In this document: positions 36,101 to 44,475 of the stretch, in pieces
How positions within the stretch are numbered: position 1 is the stretch's first letter
Layout of the letters: each line of letters starts with the position of its first letter
Source of the DNA: JBIKWM01 sp044356305
GTDB lineage: Bacteria > Bacteroidota > Bacteroidia > UBA10329
NCBI GenBank assembly: GCA_044356305.1
Contig: JBIKWM010000001.1
Location: 62,001 to 126,000, forward strand
Direction of reading: 5' to 3'
Length of the DNA: 64,000 nt
Notes under the pieces: generated by a model
The model's database searches: none
What the model was told of the DNA's origin: nothing
Seen by the model: the letters and a program-made list of their open reading frames with translations, nothing else
Made by a program: the position numbers and the translations under genes

Positions 36101-36758
36101 ACTGATGAACAATGGCCGCGCCTATGCCGCCTACACCTACAATGTTGATAGGCTGATTCCATGGCGCACCCTCACGGGCAGGCAACACTTCTACCTCGAT
36201 CATGATGGCTACATCATGTTCGGTGAGCATCTGGCCACCTATAAGCCATCGCCCACACCGGCCGTTTATGGTGACCTGCGAAAAACGGTGAACGATGGCA
36301 AGGCCAAGATGCTAAACGTGCTGACGCCTCATGGCAAATGGCACATTCACAGCACGTATGGCGATACGCTGCGCATGCTCACCCTGAGCCGCGGCATGGA
36401 GCCATGCTGGATGAGTGAGAAGGATGCGGAGGCCCTTGGCATAAAGGACAACGACTGGGTGGAAGTGTACAACGACCACGGAGTGTATTGCACCCGGGCC
36501 TGCGTGAGTGCACGTATCCCACGCGGGGTGTGCATCGTGTACCACTCGCCAGAACGTACCTACACCGTACCCAAGAGCCAGGTGCGCGGTGGGCGGAGGG
36601 CCGGTGGCCACAACAGCTTCACCCGCGTACACCTTAAGCCTAACCTGATGGTGGGCGGCTACGGCCAGTTCAGCTACCACTTCAACTACTGGGGACCCGT
36701 GGGCGTGAACCGCGACACCCACGTGCTGGTGCGCAAAATGGAGAAGGTAGAGTTCTGA
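33132..36758 (+). CDS. narG: Respiratory nitrate reductase alpha subunit
   Basis: A 1208-residue molybdopterin enzyme reducing nitrate to nitrite. The N-terminus has the FS0 cluster ligands: His33 in THGVNCTGGCSW with Cys37 and Cys41, and Cys76 in PRGCQRG. The molybdenum-ligand aspartate is Asp203 in SFYDWYCDLP, followed by GEQTDVCESADWYNS. There is no Tat signal, so it faces the cytoplasm as in classical NarGHI. The C-terminal part has the cofactor-binding phrases YHSPERTYTVPKS and HLKPNLMVGGYGQFSYH. It is followed by narH, narJ and narI in the standard order. Confidence 0.97.
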   Translation: MSWIEDIISPKTRQWEEFYRNRWQYDKVVRSTHGVNCTGGCSWNIHVKDGIVVWEMQALDYPLLEEGLPPYEPRGCQRGISYSWYLYSPIRVKYPLMRGALLDLFRQEKEVCKGDTVQAWANIQENPDKRKRYQRARGKGGFRRVHWDEVLELIASANIYTIKKYGPDRIIGFSPIPAMSMLSYAAGARYLQLMGGVNLSFYDWYCDLPNAFPEIWGEQTDVCESADWYNSKFIVSMGANLGMTRTPDIHFFSEARHNGSKTVVMSPDFSMVAKHADQWIPAHAGSDGAFWMAVTHVILKEWHVDKATPYFKDYVKRYTDCTFLVELEQTGKGYKPGRMLRANQVSQFKDITNGDWKFLCYDAATGGLVTPKGTMGYRWDEKQGNWNLKYENGTDNKEYDPELSFIDKRDDVLKVEFVEYGLQKKAMRGIPVRFVQTADGRKVPVTTIYDLTMGQYGVGRGLEGDYPANYDDKEQAYTPAWQEIFTGVGRKTVIKFAREWATTAEATNGKCMVIVGAAINHWFHGNLMYRASIMAQMLTGCNGKNGGGMNHYVGQEKLAPVDSWGTIMAAKDWQGANRLQQAPIWHYINSDQWRYDSNQADYNSIPDDANPLAKKHSADWAVMSVRNGWMPFYPQYNKSNLDIVKDARAAGAGNDDEVRKYVVEKLKSKELLHSVVDPDDPMNFPRNWFIWRGNALMSSAKGHEYMLNHYLGTHHNDIADEVAGDVVQDIIYRESAPSGKMDLVVDINFRMDTSALYSDIVLPTASWYEKADLNSTDMHSFIHPLSEAVPPVWEAKTDWQIFQTIAKKVSELSKHYLPQPVTDLVNVPLQHDSVDEITQPNLKDWAKGECEPIPGKTMHKIVLVERDYTRIYDKYISLGERLLNSALGAHGNSFMADDVYREMQEDKRHVQLFDGKDLPSVREDVEACNAVLRLSTLTNGKLNYRAYQNMEKKSGLILADLGEGSQDVRIDYKDLQAQPRRYNTSPLWSGLMNNGRAYAAYTYNVDRLIPWRTLTGRQHFYLDHDGYIMFGEHLATYKPSPTPAVYGDLRKTVNDGKAKMLNVLTPHGKWHIHSTYGDTLRMLTLSRGMEPCWMSEKDAEALGIKDNDWVEVYNDHGVYCTRACVSARIPRGVCIVYHSPERTYTVPKSQVRGGRRAGGHNSFTRVHLKPNLMVGGYGQFSYHFNYWGPVGVNRDTHVLVRKMEKVEF

Positions 36759-36803
36759 TCATCATCATCCATCCCGAAATCAACTTAAAAAGAGACAGAA
36801 GCC

Positions 36804-38297
36804 ATGAACGTAAGATCACAGGTGTCGATGGTGTTTCACCTCGACAAGTGCATAGGCTGCCACACTTGCTCCATAGCGTGCAAGAACATCTGGACCGACC
36901 GCAGAGGGGCCGAGTACATGTGGTGGAACAACGTAGAGACCAAGCCCGGTACCGGATATCCCACCAAATGGGAGGATCAGGACATCTATCAGGGCGGATG
37001 GGTGAAAGACGGCAACAGCGTATCGCTGCGCGGGGCCGGCAAGCTCAAGGGCCTCAAGAACATCTTCCACAACCCGGCAATGCCCGTGCTGGAGGACTAC
37101 TACGAGCCTTGGACCTACAAGTACAGCGACCTCTTCACCGCCCCCGAGGGCAATGACCAGCCCACGGCACGCACCGTGTCGTTGGTGACGGGCGAGGTGA
37201 TCGATGTGAAATCGGGACCTAACTGGGATGATGACCTTGGCGGGTCGCCCGACTATGCGCGCAATGATGTGAATTTCAAGGACCTGAGTCCGGCCGAACA
37301 GGAGAGCATGTTCCAATTGGAGCGCATGACCCTGCACTACCTGCCGCGCATCTGCAACCACTGCCTCAACCCTGCCTGCGTTGGCAGTTGTCCATCGGGC
37401 GCGCTGTATAAGCGTGGCGAGGATGGTGTGGTACTCATCAATCAGGAACGTTGCCGGGCATGGCGCATGTGCGTGACGGCCTGCCCTTACAAGAAGAGCT
37501 ACTACAACTGGAACACCGGTAAGAGCGAGAAGTGCATATTGTGCTACCCGCGCCTTGAGAGCGGACAGGCCCCTGCCTGCATGCACAGTTGCGTGGGCCG
37601 CATCCGTTACCTAGGTGTGATGCTCTATGATGCCGATCAGATTGAGAAGGTGGCATCGGCCGATGAGAAGAACCTTGTCGATGCCCAGCTCAACATCTAT
37701 CTGGACCCATTTGATGAGCGCGTGATCGCTGCCGCCAAGGCCAACGGCATTGCCGATAGCACCATACGTGCAGCACAGAAGAGCCCGGTGTACAAATTCG
37801 TGAAGCAATGGGGTATAGCCCTGCCGCTGCACCCCGAGTTCCGCACCATTCCCAACCTGTTCTATGTGCCACCCATGCTGCCGGCCATGGCCAGTGTTGA
37901 TAGCGATGGGGTGTATGACAGCACCACCAAGAGCCTGTGGGGCGGAGTAGAGACATCGCGCCTGCCTATGAAGTACCTGGCAAGCCTTTTCACTGCTGGC
38001 GATGAGGAGCGTATGCGGCAGGTGATGCGCAAGCTGCTGGCCGTGAAGATCCATCGCAGGGATGCCACCGTTGGCGACCTGGCCAAAGAGGAAGTTGAGG
38101 AAGCAGTGCGCATGGGCAAGACCAGTGCCCGCGAGGCCGATGAGATTTTCCGCCTCACATCGCTGGCCACCTTCAACGAGCGTTTTGTGATCCCGCCCGC
38201 ACACCGCGAAGAGAGCATTGAGATGATGGAGGCCACGGCTGATGCCAAAGGCGAGACCGGATTCGGATTCAAGATGCGCCCAACAAGAGGACTCTGA
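36804..38297 (+). CDS. narH: Respiratory nitrate reductase beta subunit
   Basis: A 497-residue iron-sulfur subunit carrying three 4Fe-4S and one 3Fe-4S cluster. Visible ligands are CIGCHTCSIAC (Cys16, 19, 22, 26), CNHCLNPACVGSC, CRAWRMCVTAC, in which Trp replaces the second cysteine and gives the 3Fe-4S centre, and CILCYPRLESGQAPAC with CMHSC. These match NarH closely. It passes electrons from NarI hemes to NarG. It lies 45 bases after narG and 3 bases before narJ. Confidence 0.97.
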   Translation: MNVRSQVSMVFHLDKCIGCHTCSIACKNIWTDRRGAEYMWWNNVETKPGTGYPTKWEDQDIYQGGWVKDGNSVSLRGAGKLKGLKNIFHNPAMPVLEDYYEPWTYKYSDLFTAPEGNDQPTARTVSLVTGEVIDVKSGPNWDDDLGGSPDYARNDVNFKDLSPAEQESMFQLERMTLHYLPRICNHCLNPACVGSCPSGALYKRGEDGVVLINQERCRAWRMCVTACPYKKSYYNWNTGKSEKCILCYPRLESGQAPACMHSCVGRIRYLGVMLYDADQIEKVASADEKNLVDAQLNIYLDPFDERVIAAAKANGIADSTIRAAQKSPVYKFVKQWGIALPLHPEFRTIPNLFYVPPMLPAMASVDSDGVYDSTTKSLWGGVETSRLPMKYLASLFTAGDEERMRQVMRKLLAVKIHRRDATVGDLAKEEVEEAVRMGKTSAREADEIFRLTSLATFNERFVIPPAHREESIEMMEATADAKGETGFGFKMRPTRGL

Positions 38298-38300
38298 GCC

Positions 38301-38972
38301 ATGTCACATCTCGATAAATACCGATTGTTCGCTGACCTGTTCAAGTACCCCGATGCGGGGCTTGCGCAGGCTGCGGCCGGCTGCGTCAAGCGCGCCCGAC
38401 TGGTGAGCCCCGAGGCCGCCACAGAGTTGGAGTTGTTCCGCTCGTGGGCGTTGGACACCCCCGTGCACGACATGGAAGAGGTGTACACCCGCACATTTCA
38501 CATCCAGGCCGTGTGCTACCTCGATCTGGGCTACGTGATATTCGGTGAGGACTATAAGCGCGGAGAGTTCCTTGTGAATATGAAGCGCGAACAGGCCGAG
38601 GCCGGCAATGATTGCGGTGACGAACTGCCCGACAATCTGGTGAATGTGCTGAACCTGCTTCCGCTGCTCCATGATAGCGAACTGTGCAACGACCTCGGGT
38701 CGCGGGTGCTGATACCTGCCCTGCGCAAGATGCTGGTGGAATTCGACTCCTCGCGGATGGACATGCGCGAAAAAGCCCTTAAGCGCAAGCACAACGCCAT
38801 CATCCTCGAAGGGCGTGCCGATGCCAACATCTACCGCTACGCTCTCCATGCACTGCTCATGGTGCTGCTCACCGATTTCCCCGAAGTGGCTGCACCCACA
38901 GTCACACAGAGCCAGACCGATGCATTCCTACGCGGGGCATCTGCCTGCGGAACATGCTCTACAACACACTGA
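38301..38972 (+). CDS. narJ: Nitrate reductase assembly chaperone
   Basis: A 223-residue TorD/NarJ-type chaperone needed to insert the molybdenum cofactor into NarG; not part of the final enzyme. Family marks are the start KYRLFADLFKYPD and the central DMEEVYTRTFHIQAVCYLDLG. The C-terminus ends GASACGTCSTTH, with two cysteines not usual in E. coli NarJ. It sits in standard position between narH and narI. Confidence 0.93.
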   Translation: MSHLDKYRLFADLFKYPDAGLAQAAAGCVKRARLVSPEAATELELFRSWALDTPVHDMEEVYTRTFHIQAVCYLDLGYVIFGEDYKRGEFLVNMKREQAEAGNDCGDELPDNLVNVLNLLPLLHDSELCNDLGSRVLIPALRKMLVEFDSSRMDMREKALKRKHNAIILEGRADANIYRYALHALLMVLLTDFPEVAAPTVTQSQTDAFLRGASACGTCSTTH

Positions 38973-38999
38973 AATAAGAACCCTTAACGCAACAAAGTC

Positions 39000-39965
39000 A
39001 TGAACAATAACTTTCCCGTTGATGCCCAAGGCGACATGACACTTCTGGTGATCATGGTGCTGGTGGGCCTGCTGGTGGCCGCCTCCATCATGGTGATAGC
39101 AAAGGCCCGCAGAGTGATAGCCGAGAGCGGACCGGTACCTCAGGAAGAGGGTATGAGTTACCCCATGGTGCTCGGAGCCATGTTGGTAGTGGCAGGTGCC
39201 ATCACATTCCTGCTCAAAACGGGATGGGAGGCCAACAACGCCATGCTCAACACCTTCGCTTTCACGGTGTTCCCGTATCTGGCCCTCGCCATCTTCCTCA
39301 TCGGCAGTGTGTACCGCTACCTCAACCGTGGTTTTCAGGTATCGTCACTCTCTTCCGAGTTCCTTGAGCGCAAGAAACTCTTTTGGGGCAGCCAGCCTTT
39401 CCACTACGGCATCCTGTTCCTGTTTTTCGGGCACCTGATCGCCTTCCTGTTCCCATCTTCCGTTCTGGCTTGGAACGGCTCGCCCGTGCGGCTTCTCATT
39501 CTGGAGATGGCCGCCTTTGCCTTTGGGCTGTCAGTTCTGGTGGGCCTATCACTTCTCATCAAACGGAGACTCAGCAGCAGCAAGGTGTTGGTAGTGACCA
39601 ACCGCATGGATATGCTGGTCTATACCATTCTGTTGGTGCAGGTGATCAGTGGCCTTACCGTAGCCTTTGGCGACCGTTGGGGTTCATCATGGTTCGCCTC
39701 GGTGCTTACACCCTACCTGCGGTCGGTTCTGGCCTTCAACCCCGATGTGGCCGCAGTGAGCGCCATGCCCTGGACCGTGAAACTGCACATCTTCTCGGCT
39801 CTTTTCATCATTGCCGTGATTCCCTTCACCCGTTTCATGCACTTTCTGGTAGCCCCGGTCGATTACATCTGGCGCAGCTACCAGCTTGTGATCTGGAACT
39901 GGAACCGCAACACCATCCGCAAGAGCACTTCTTGGTTCTTCGGATACAAGGCCAAGAATCACTGA
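39000..39965 (+). CDS. narI: Respiratory nitrate reductase gamma subunit with N-terminal extension
   Basis: A 321-residue membrane cytochrome b that oxidises quinol and feeds NarH. Residues about 90-320 are the NarI core: TVFPYLALAIFLIGSVYRY, then the histidines in FHYGILFLFFGHLIAF and in WTVKLHIFSALF and TRFMHFL, which are the likely heme b ligands. The first roughly 85 residues add two extra hydrophobic helices (LLVIMVLVGLLVAASIMVIA and VLGAMLVVAGAITFLL) not present in the 225-residue E. coli protein. Strong terminator downstream. Confidence 0.92.
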   Translation: MNNNFPVDAQGDMTLLVIMVLVGLLVAASIMVIAKARRVIAESGPVPQEEGMSYPMVLGAMLVVAGAITFLLKTGWEANNAMLNTFAFTVFPYLALAIFLIGSVYRYLNRGFQVSSLSSEFLERKKLFWGSQPFHYGILFLFFGHLIAFLFPSSVLAWNGSPVRLLILEMAAFAFGLSVLVGLSLLIKRRLSSSKVLVVTNRMDMLVYTILLVQVISGLTVAFGDRWGSSWFASVLTPYLRSVLAFNPDVAAVSAMPWTVKLHIFSALFIIAVIPFTRFMHFLVAPVDYIWRSYQLVIWNWNRNTIRKSTSWFFGYKAKNH

Positions 39966-40003
39966 TCGATCTTACCCCTATCATCGCGGCCGTGTGCCGC
40001 ACC

Positions 40004-40038
40004 GACCCGGATAGCCAAGCTGTCCGGGTCTTTTTTTT
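40004..40038 (+). terminator. Terminator of the nar operon
   Basis: Stem GACCCGGA / TGTCCGGGTC (40004-40030) followed by eight T. Confidence 0.92.
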
Positions 40039-40361
40039 AATGGATGGCATCGGAGCCATTCAGATCAGATCACCCTACCTGAGTTCGGGATAAGCTAATC
40101 TATCATTCATTCAAAAAATTGAAGGACAATTTATACCCACGGAAACTCCGCATGGGCGGGTCAGGCACAGAACTCACAGAATTGGGAGTTGAGTCTGTTT
40201 CATGATTTTTTCCGTGGCTGACCGATGTCCCGCACTTCGTATTTTGTTCGATGACAGCTGATTTGAATTTCGCTTAACCCGAACATAGGCACCCTGAATC
40301 TGAGCCGAATTTTTGATTCAGATGAGCCGAAAGGCTATGCTGATAATTTGCTTGAAATAGG
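40039..40361. other. Intergenic region with inverted repeats
   Basis: No gene is evident. Two inverted repeats are visible: CCACGGAA at 40137-40144 with TTCCGTGG at 40210-40217, and CTGAATC at 40294-40300 with GATTCAG at 40315-40321. These could be 3'-UTR structure of the ribonucleotide reductase transcript on the minus strand. Confidence 0.4.
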
Positions 40362-40384
40362 CTGGCCGCTTCTTTATCGGCCAG
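40362..40384 (-). terminator. Hairpin after nrdJ
   Basis: CTGGCCG / CGGCCAG with a 9-base loop, 23 bases beyond the nrdJ stop. The U-tract is poor, so it is a weak terminator candidate. Confidence 0.4.
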
Positions 40385-40407
40385 AATCTAACCTGCCATC
40401 AGGAGCC

Positions 40408-42957
40408 TCACCCGCACTTGGTATGCCCGCAGCTCTTGCACTTGAGGCAGCCTTCTTCGTAGATCAGGCCTTCGGTGTCGGCACATTGCGGGCAGGCACG
40501 GTCGGGTGCCTGGGTACCATCGGGTATGTATGCCTTGAGGGTGCGCTCAACCCCATTCTTCCAAGAGTTGATGTGCTCATCGAACAGGTTGAGACGGGCC
40601 ACCATGTTCACTACGTATGGCAGTGGCATACCGTGGCGCAGCACGCCCGATATCAGCTTGGCGTAGTTCCAGTACTCTTTGTTGAATGATCGCGACAACC
40701 CCTCAATGGTCACGCGATATCCTTCACGGTCAACGTACTGGAAATCGTAGCGGGCCTTGCCTTGGTCATCGCGCTGCTTGATCACCCAGCCGCGCTCGAC
40801 CCACGTGGGCAGGTGGAACGCCTCCTCGGCCCTTCCGGTGAATATCTCGTAGGGCTTACCGTTGAGCAGGCCCACCACGGCAATCCATTTCTCGTGGTCG
40901 TTCTGGAACCTGCGCACATCGGCCTCCAACTTATGTGGTCTGCGTGGCGGTCGGCTCTCGGTGATGGCCTCTGGTTCGGCCTCTTTCTTCTTGGTGTCGG
41001 CCACCAGTACGCCAGTGCGCGACCCATCGCGATAGACCGTGATGCCTTTGAGGCCCATTTCCCACGCCTTCAGGTAAATCTCGGCCACCTTATCGGTACT
41101 CACCTCGTTGGGAAGATTTATTGTGGAGCTGATGGAGTGCGTCACGTACTTCTGCACCAGGGCCTGTAGGCGGATGCGCTGTGTCCAGTCGATCTCTGGC
41201 GCGGTGGCCCCGGCATAAGGACTCAGGCTCTCATCTGTTTGGCCGGTGGCCTGCATCCAGTCCTTCATTTTAGGATGGAAAACAGTGAATTCCTCCCAGC
41301 GGTCGCCTAAGGCATCAACAAATGCCACTTGGGTCTCAGGGGTGTCGGTCACCACTTTGCGCCTGCGCTTGTAGCTAGTGAGGAACACCGGTTCGATGCC
41401 CGATGATGTGCGGGCCAGGATGCTCAGGCTGCCCGTGGGGGCCACTGTGCTCAGTGATATGTTCCTGCGGCCATGCTGCATCATGCGCTCATAAACGGAT
41501 GGGAAATCCTTGCGCATCATGGCTATGAATTCTGATGTTTCCTCGATTTTCCGGTCGAAGGCCTCGAATTTCCCACGTTCAATGGCCATGTCGATGCTTG
41601 ATGTGAACTCTGCATCGCACTTAGTGCGCATCATCTGATCCACGGCTCTGAGTGCCTCATCGCTATCGAATCTGAGGCCCAGCGCAGCCACGGCATCGGC
41701 CAGGGCGGTGAAACCCAGACCGGTGCGCCTGCCGGTCTTCCCGGCATTGTACAGCAGATTCCATGTGCGCACCTCTACATCTTTGATGTGTTCTGCTTCG
41801 GGATCCTTGCGCACCTTTTCTCGTATGCGGTCAATGGCCTCCAGTTCAAGATCTACCAGATCATCCATGAGGCGCTGCGCCTCGTAAGTGATCTTATAGA
41901 ATTTCTGGTGGTTGAAAGTGGCCTGCGGGGTAAAGGGCTGGTCAACGAATGAATAGAGGTTGATGGCTATGAGGCGGCAACTGTCGCCCCCTTGCATGGC
42001 TATCTCGCTGCACGGGTTGGTGCTCAGATTCTTGAACTCCGGATACACCGAAGATGTGGAATAGTGGTGCTGGCGGTCCCAGAATATGAGGCCCGGCTCA
42101 GCAGACGCGTGGGCGCAGTTGATTATGGTGTCCCAAAGCTCGCGGGCATCCACCTTTTTGGTGAATTTGGGTTTTTTGCTGTCAATAGGCCAGCGGTGGG
42201 TGTACGGTCTACCATCGCGCACGGCTTTCATGAATTCGTCTGAGATGCGGATGCTCACATTGGCCCCGGTAACCTTGCTCAGGTCTTGTTTTATGGTGAT
42301 GAAATGCTCCACATCGGGGTGGGCGATGTCCATGGTGATCATGAGCGCGCCCCTGCGCCCGTTCTGGCTCACCTCGCGGGTGGTGTTAGAGAAACGTTCC
42401 ATGAAACTCACTGCCCCGCTGGTGCTGCCCGCAGCGTTGTTGACGCGCAGCCCCTCTGGCCTGATGGAGCTGATGTCTATGCCTACCCCGCAGCGCCTCT
42501 TGAAGAGCTGCACCAATTGCTGATCGGTGTACATGATGCCCCCGTAACTGTCCTGTATCTCGGGTATCACCACGCAGTTTGAGAGCGAAGCCAGTATGTG
42601 CGGGTTACCCAACGAGGCCATCACGCTGCCCTGTGGTATCACATACCTGAAATCACGGAAAAGATCCAGGATATCGTCTGTGCTGAGCGGGTGCCTCTGC
42701 TGCCCGTATTCCGAGAGCAGCGGCATGCGTGTGCCCAGATTGGAGGCATGGCCATATTTCTGTTCGATGCGGGCAAATTCGCGGGCCATGCGCAGGTGCA
42801 TCTCATCGGGATGGCTCTCGCAAAGGCGGCCCTCGCTGTCGCGCATGGCATATTTGTTCACCCAGGTGCTGGCGGCCAGTTCATCGCCCCCGAAATCGGG
42901 CAAGCAGGCATTCAATACTTCTTGTTTGGTGTAGGTGCGTTGGAGGGTTGTTCTCAT
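40408..42957 (-). CDS. nrdJ: Adenosylcobalamin-dependent (class II) ribonucleotide reductase
   Basis: An 849-residue class II enzyme reducing ribonucleotides without oxygen. The catalytic core has NCVVIPEIQDSYGGIMYT, SGAVSFMERFSNTTREVSQNG, NPCSEIAM, GFTALADAVAALGL, LSTVAPTGSLSILARTSSG and a C-terminal Cys-rich tail (CPQC, then CLKCKSCGHTKCG) used for re-reduction, as in NrdJ proteins. The longer frame starts with TTG; ATG at 42957 is preferred. It suits growth without oxygen, and a Crp/Fnr-type dyad lies about 168 bases upstream. No B12 riboswitch was recognised before it. Confidence 0.93.
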   Translation of the reverse strand: MRTTLQRTYTKQEVLNACLPDFGGDELAASTWVNKYAMRDSEGRLCESHPDEMHLRMAREFARIEQKYGHASNLGTRMPLLSEYGQQRHPLSTDDILDLFRDFRYVIPQGSVMASLGNPHILASLSNCVVIPEIQDSYGGIMYTDQQLVQLFKRRCGVGIDISSIRPEGLRVNNAAGSTSGAVSFMERFSNTTREVSQNGRRGALMITMDIAHPDVEHFITIKQDLSKVTGANVSIRISDEFMKAVRDGRPYTHRWPIDSKKPKFTKKVDARELWDTIINCAHASAEPGLIFWDRQHHYSTSSVYPEFKNLSTNPCSEIAMQGGDSCRLIAINLYSFVDQPFTPQATFNHQKFYKITYEAQRLMDDLVDLELEAIDRIREKVRKDPEAEHIKDVEVRTWNLLYNAGKTGRRTGLGFTALADAVAALGLRFDSDEALRAVDQMMRTKCDAEFTSSIDMAIERGKFEAFDRKIEETSEFIAMMRKDFPSVYERMMQHGRRNISLSTVAPTGSLSILARTSSGIEPVFLTSYKRRRKVVTDTPETQVAFVDALGDRWEEFTVFHPKMKDWMQATGQTDESLSPYAGATAPEIDWTQRIRLQALVQKYVTHSISSTINLPNEVSTDKVAEIYLKAWEMGLKGITVYRDGSRTGVLVADTKKKEAEPEAITESRPPRRPHKLEADVRRFQNDHEKWIAVVGLLNGKPYEIFTGRAEEAFHLPTWVERGWVIKQRDDQGKARYDFQYVDREGYRVTIEGLSRSFNKEYWNYAKLISGVLRHGMPLPYVVNMVARLNLFDEHINSWKNGVERTLKAYIPDGTQAPDRACPQCADTEGLIYEEGCLKCKSCGHTKCG

Positions 42958-43115
42958 GGGGATCAAAAAATTGCTATGAATCTCTAACTGATGGCCTATT
43001 CTTTTCTGTTGGGGGGTGCAAGGTATCGGCCGCCACCTCTTTCGTTGGCAGAGAGTTATAGGATAAATTCAACAATCGGAGTCTGAAAAATCAATTCACT
43101 GACCTCTAATCAGTT

Positions 43116-43138
43116 CGTCATACCATGACGAAAATCAT
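43116..43138. promoter_or_regulatory. Crp/Fnr-type dyad upstream of nrdJ
   Basis: ATGACGAAAATCAT at 43125-43138 fits the ATGAY-N4-RTCAT pattern. It overlaps a second palindrome CGTCATACCATGACG (43116-43130). No -7 element is found at the usual 28.5-29.5 bp spacing, so its use is uncertain. Confidence 0.45.
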
Positions 43139-43173
43139 ATTGTAGATTCCATGAAGGGATTATGTGCAAAACC

Positions 43174-44472
43174 TCAGCGACCCATGATCGTCCTGAGTGC
43201 GGCCCATGCCATAAGGCCGAGGCCTGTGGTGACACCGATCCCGGCCACAGCAAAGGCGGCCAACGGGCGGTTCACATGCCCCATGATATACTGAAACGGC
43301 AGGTCCTGACCTCCCATTGTCAGATAAGACTTCACAGCCCCGGCCACCACCAAGGACACAAGGAACACACTGAGTGATACGTTGAAGATCACTAGTCCCA
43401 GCCTCGCCATGCCGGTGGCAGGTCGCTGTCCGTTTCCCTGACCGATATGGAACACTGAGGCGAGCATGATGCAGGTATTGATCCCGATCGTTGATCCCAT
43501 TGCGTGAGCCACCGTGATGTGCGTGCCGTGGGTGTACAGGTTGATGGCAGGGATGGAAATGACGATGGCCAGCACCAGGTTAGCGAGGATCCAATACTCC
43601 GCACTACGCAGTAAGAGCACAGGGACCGAATCTCCCAACGCCCCTATTCTCTGCATATTGCCGTGCCAACCATGTATGATCCTGACCAGGATCAGCAATT
43701 CGGTCATGCTAACGCCATAGGCCATGATGCGCACCCATGGTGCAGTGGGCACCGGGTACACGTGATGTGCCCAACCCATGAGCAGGTTTGTGAAACCTAA
43801 CAGGAACATGGCAAACGCCATCCGCGATCGCAGATATGACCCGTCACCGCTTATCTGCGCCATAGTGACCAGCGATGTTCCATATACCAACATGTTCCAC
43901 GATCCCACCAGAGCACCATAGGCTTTCCATTGAAATGTGATCTCGCGTACAGGGTGGCTACCCACCTGGGGCAACAACCACATATGGGCCTCAGCGAATG
44001 TGAGCAGGAAGAACACCGCACCTGTGGCCCACATCCATTGATGCACAGACCATTTGCCAGGCAAGCTGACCGAGCGGGCGAAGTAATGAACGATGAACCC
44101 CACCCAACCTATCGCGATCGGTACTGAAAGCCACGGAGGATACTCCCAGTATTCGCGCCCACCGAAGCGGCCCATGATGTATGATGAGAGGATGAGCAGC
44201 CCGGTACCGATGAAAATGAAGAGATGGATACGGGGCCAGCGACTTTCCGGACCAGTTTGTGACCTGCCAGTGCCTAAGTGGTGGTAAACCGTGCCCAGCG
44301 CAGAAAGGAAGATCCAGGCCACCACAAGAGATACGTGCAGTGGGCGCACCTTCTCAAAACCCAAAGGGGCCCAATGTCCGGGCATGATGAACTCAAAACC
44401 TGCCACTATACCCATAGCGGCACCCAGAACAAGGGCTACCAGTGCTGACAGGAGGAAATGGCGTGGGATCAT
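43174..44472 (-). CDS. NorB-like heme-copper oxidase subunit lacking key metal ligands
   Basis: A 432-residue membrane protein with about 12 helices, related to the catalytic subunit of cytochrome c-dependent NO reductase. Conserved: His46 (RPLHVSLVVAW), the pair His236-His237 (GWAHHVYP), a glutamate in SMTELL and His323 in YTHGTHITVAHAMG. By hand alignment with NorB, the FeB-ligand histidine and glutamate of the HLWVEGVWE motif are replaced (Tyr185 and Val189 in KAYGALVGSWN), and the low-spin heme histidine two residues after His323 is Met325. It is paired with a NorC-like cytochrome. It may be a divergent NO reductase or have another activity. Confidence 0.8.
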   Translation of the reverse strand: MIPRHFLLSALVALVLGAAMGIVAGFEFIMPGHWAPLGFEKVRPLHVSLVVAWIFLSALGTVYHHLGTGRSQTGPESRWPRIHLFIFIGTGLLILSSYIMGRFGGREYWEYPPWLSVPIAIGWVGFIVHYFARSVSLPGKWSVHQWMWATGAVFFLLTFAEAHMWLLPQVGSHPVREITFQWKAYGALVGSWNMLVYGTSLVTMAQISGDGSYLRSRMAFAMFLLGFTNLLMGWAHHVYPVPTAPWVRIMAYGVSMTELLILVRIIHGWHGNMQRIGALGDSVPVLLLRSAEYWILANLVLAIVISIPAINLYTHGTHITVAHAMGSTIGINTCIMLASVFHIGQGNGQRPATGMARLGLVIFNVSLSVFLVSLVVAGAVKSYLTMGGQDLPFQYIMGHVNRPLAAFAVAGIGVTTGLGLMAWAALRTIMGR

Positions 44473-44475
44473 ACC

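Noticed and set aside
42958..43115. Cobalamin riboswitch before the B12-dependent ribonucleotide reductase
   Set aside because: I looked for the B12-box-like conserved core and did not find it in the short leader.
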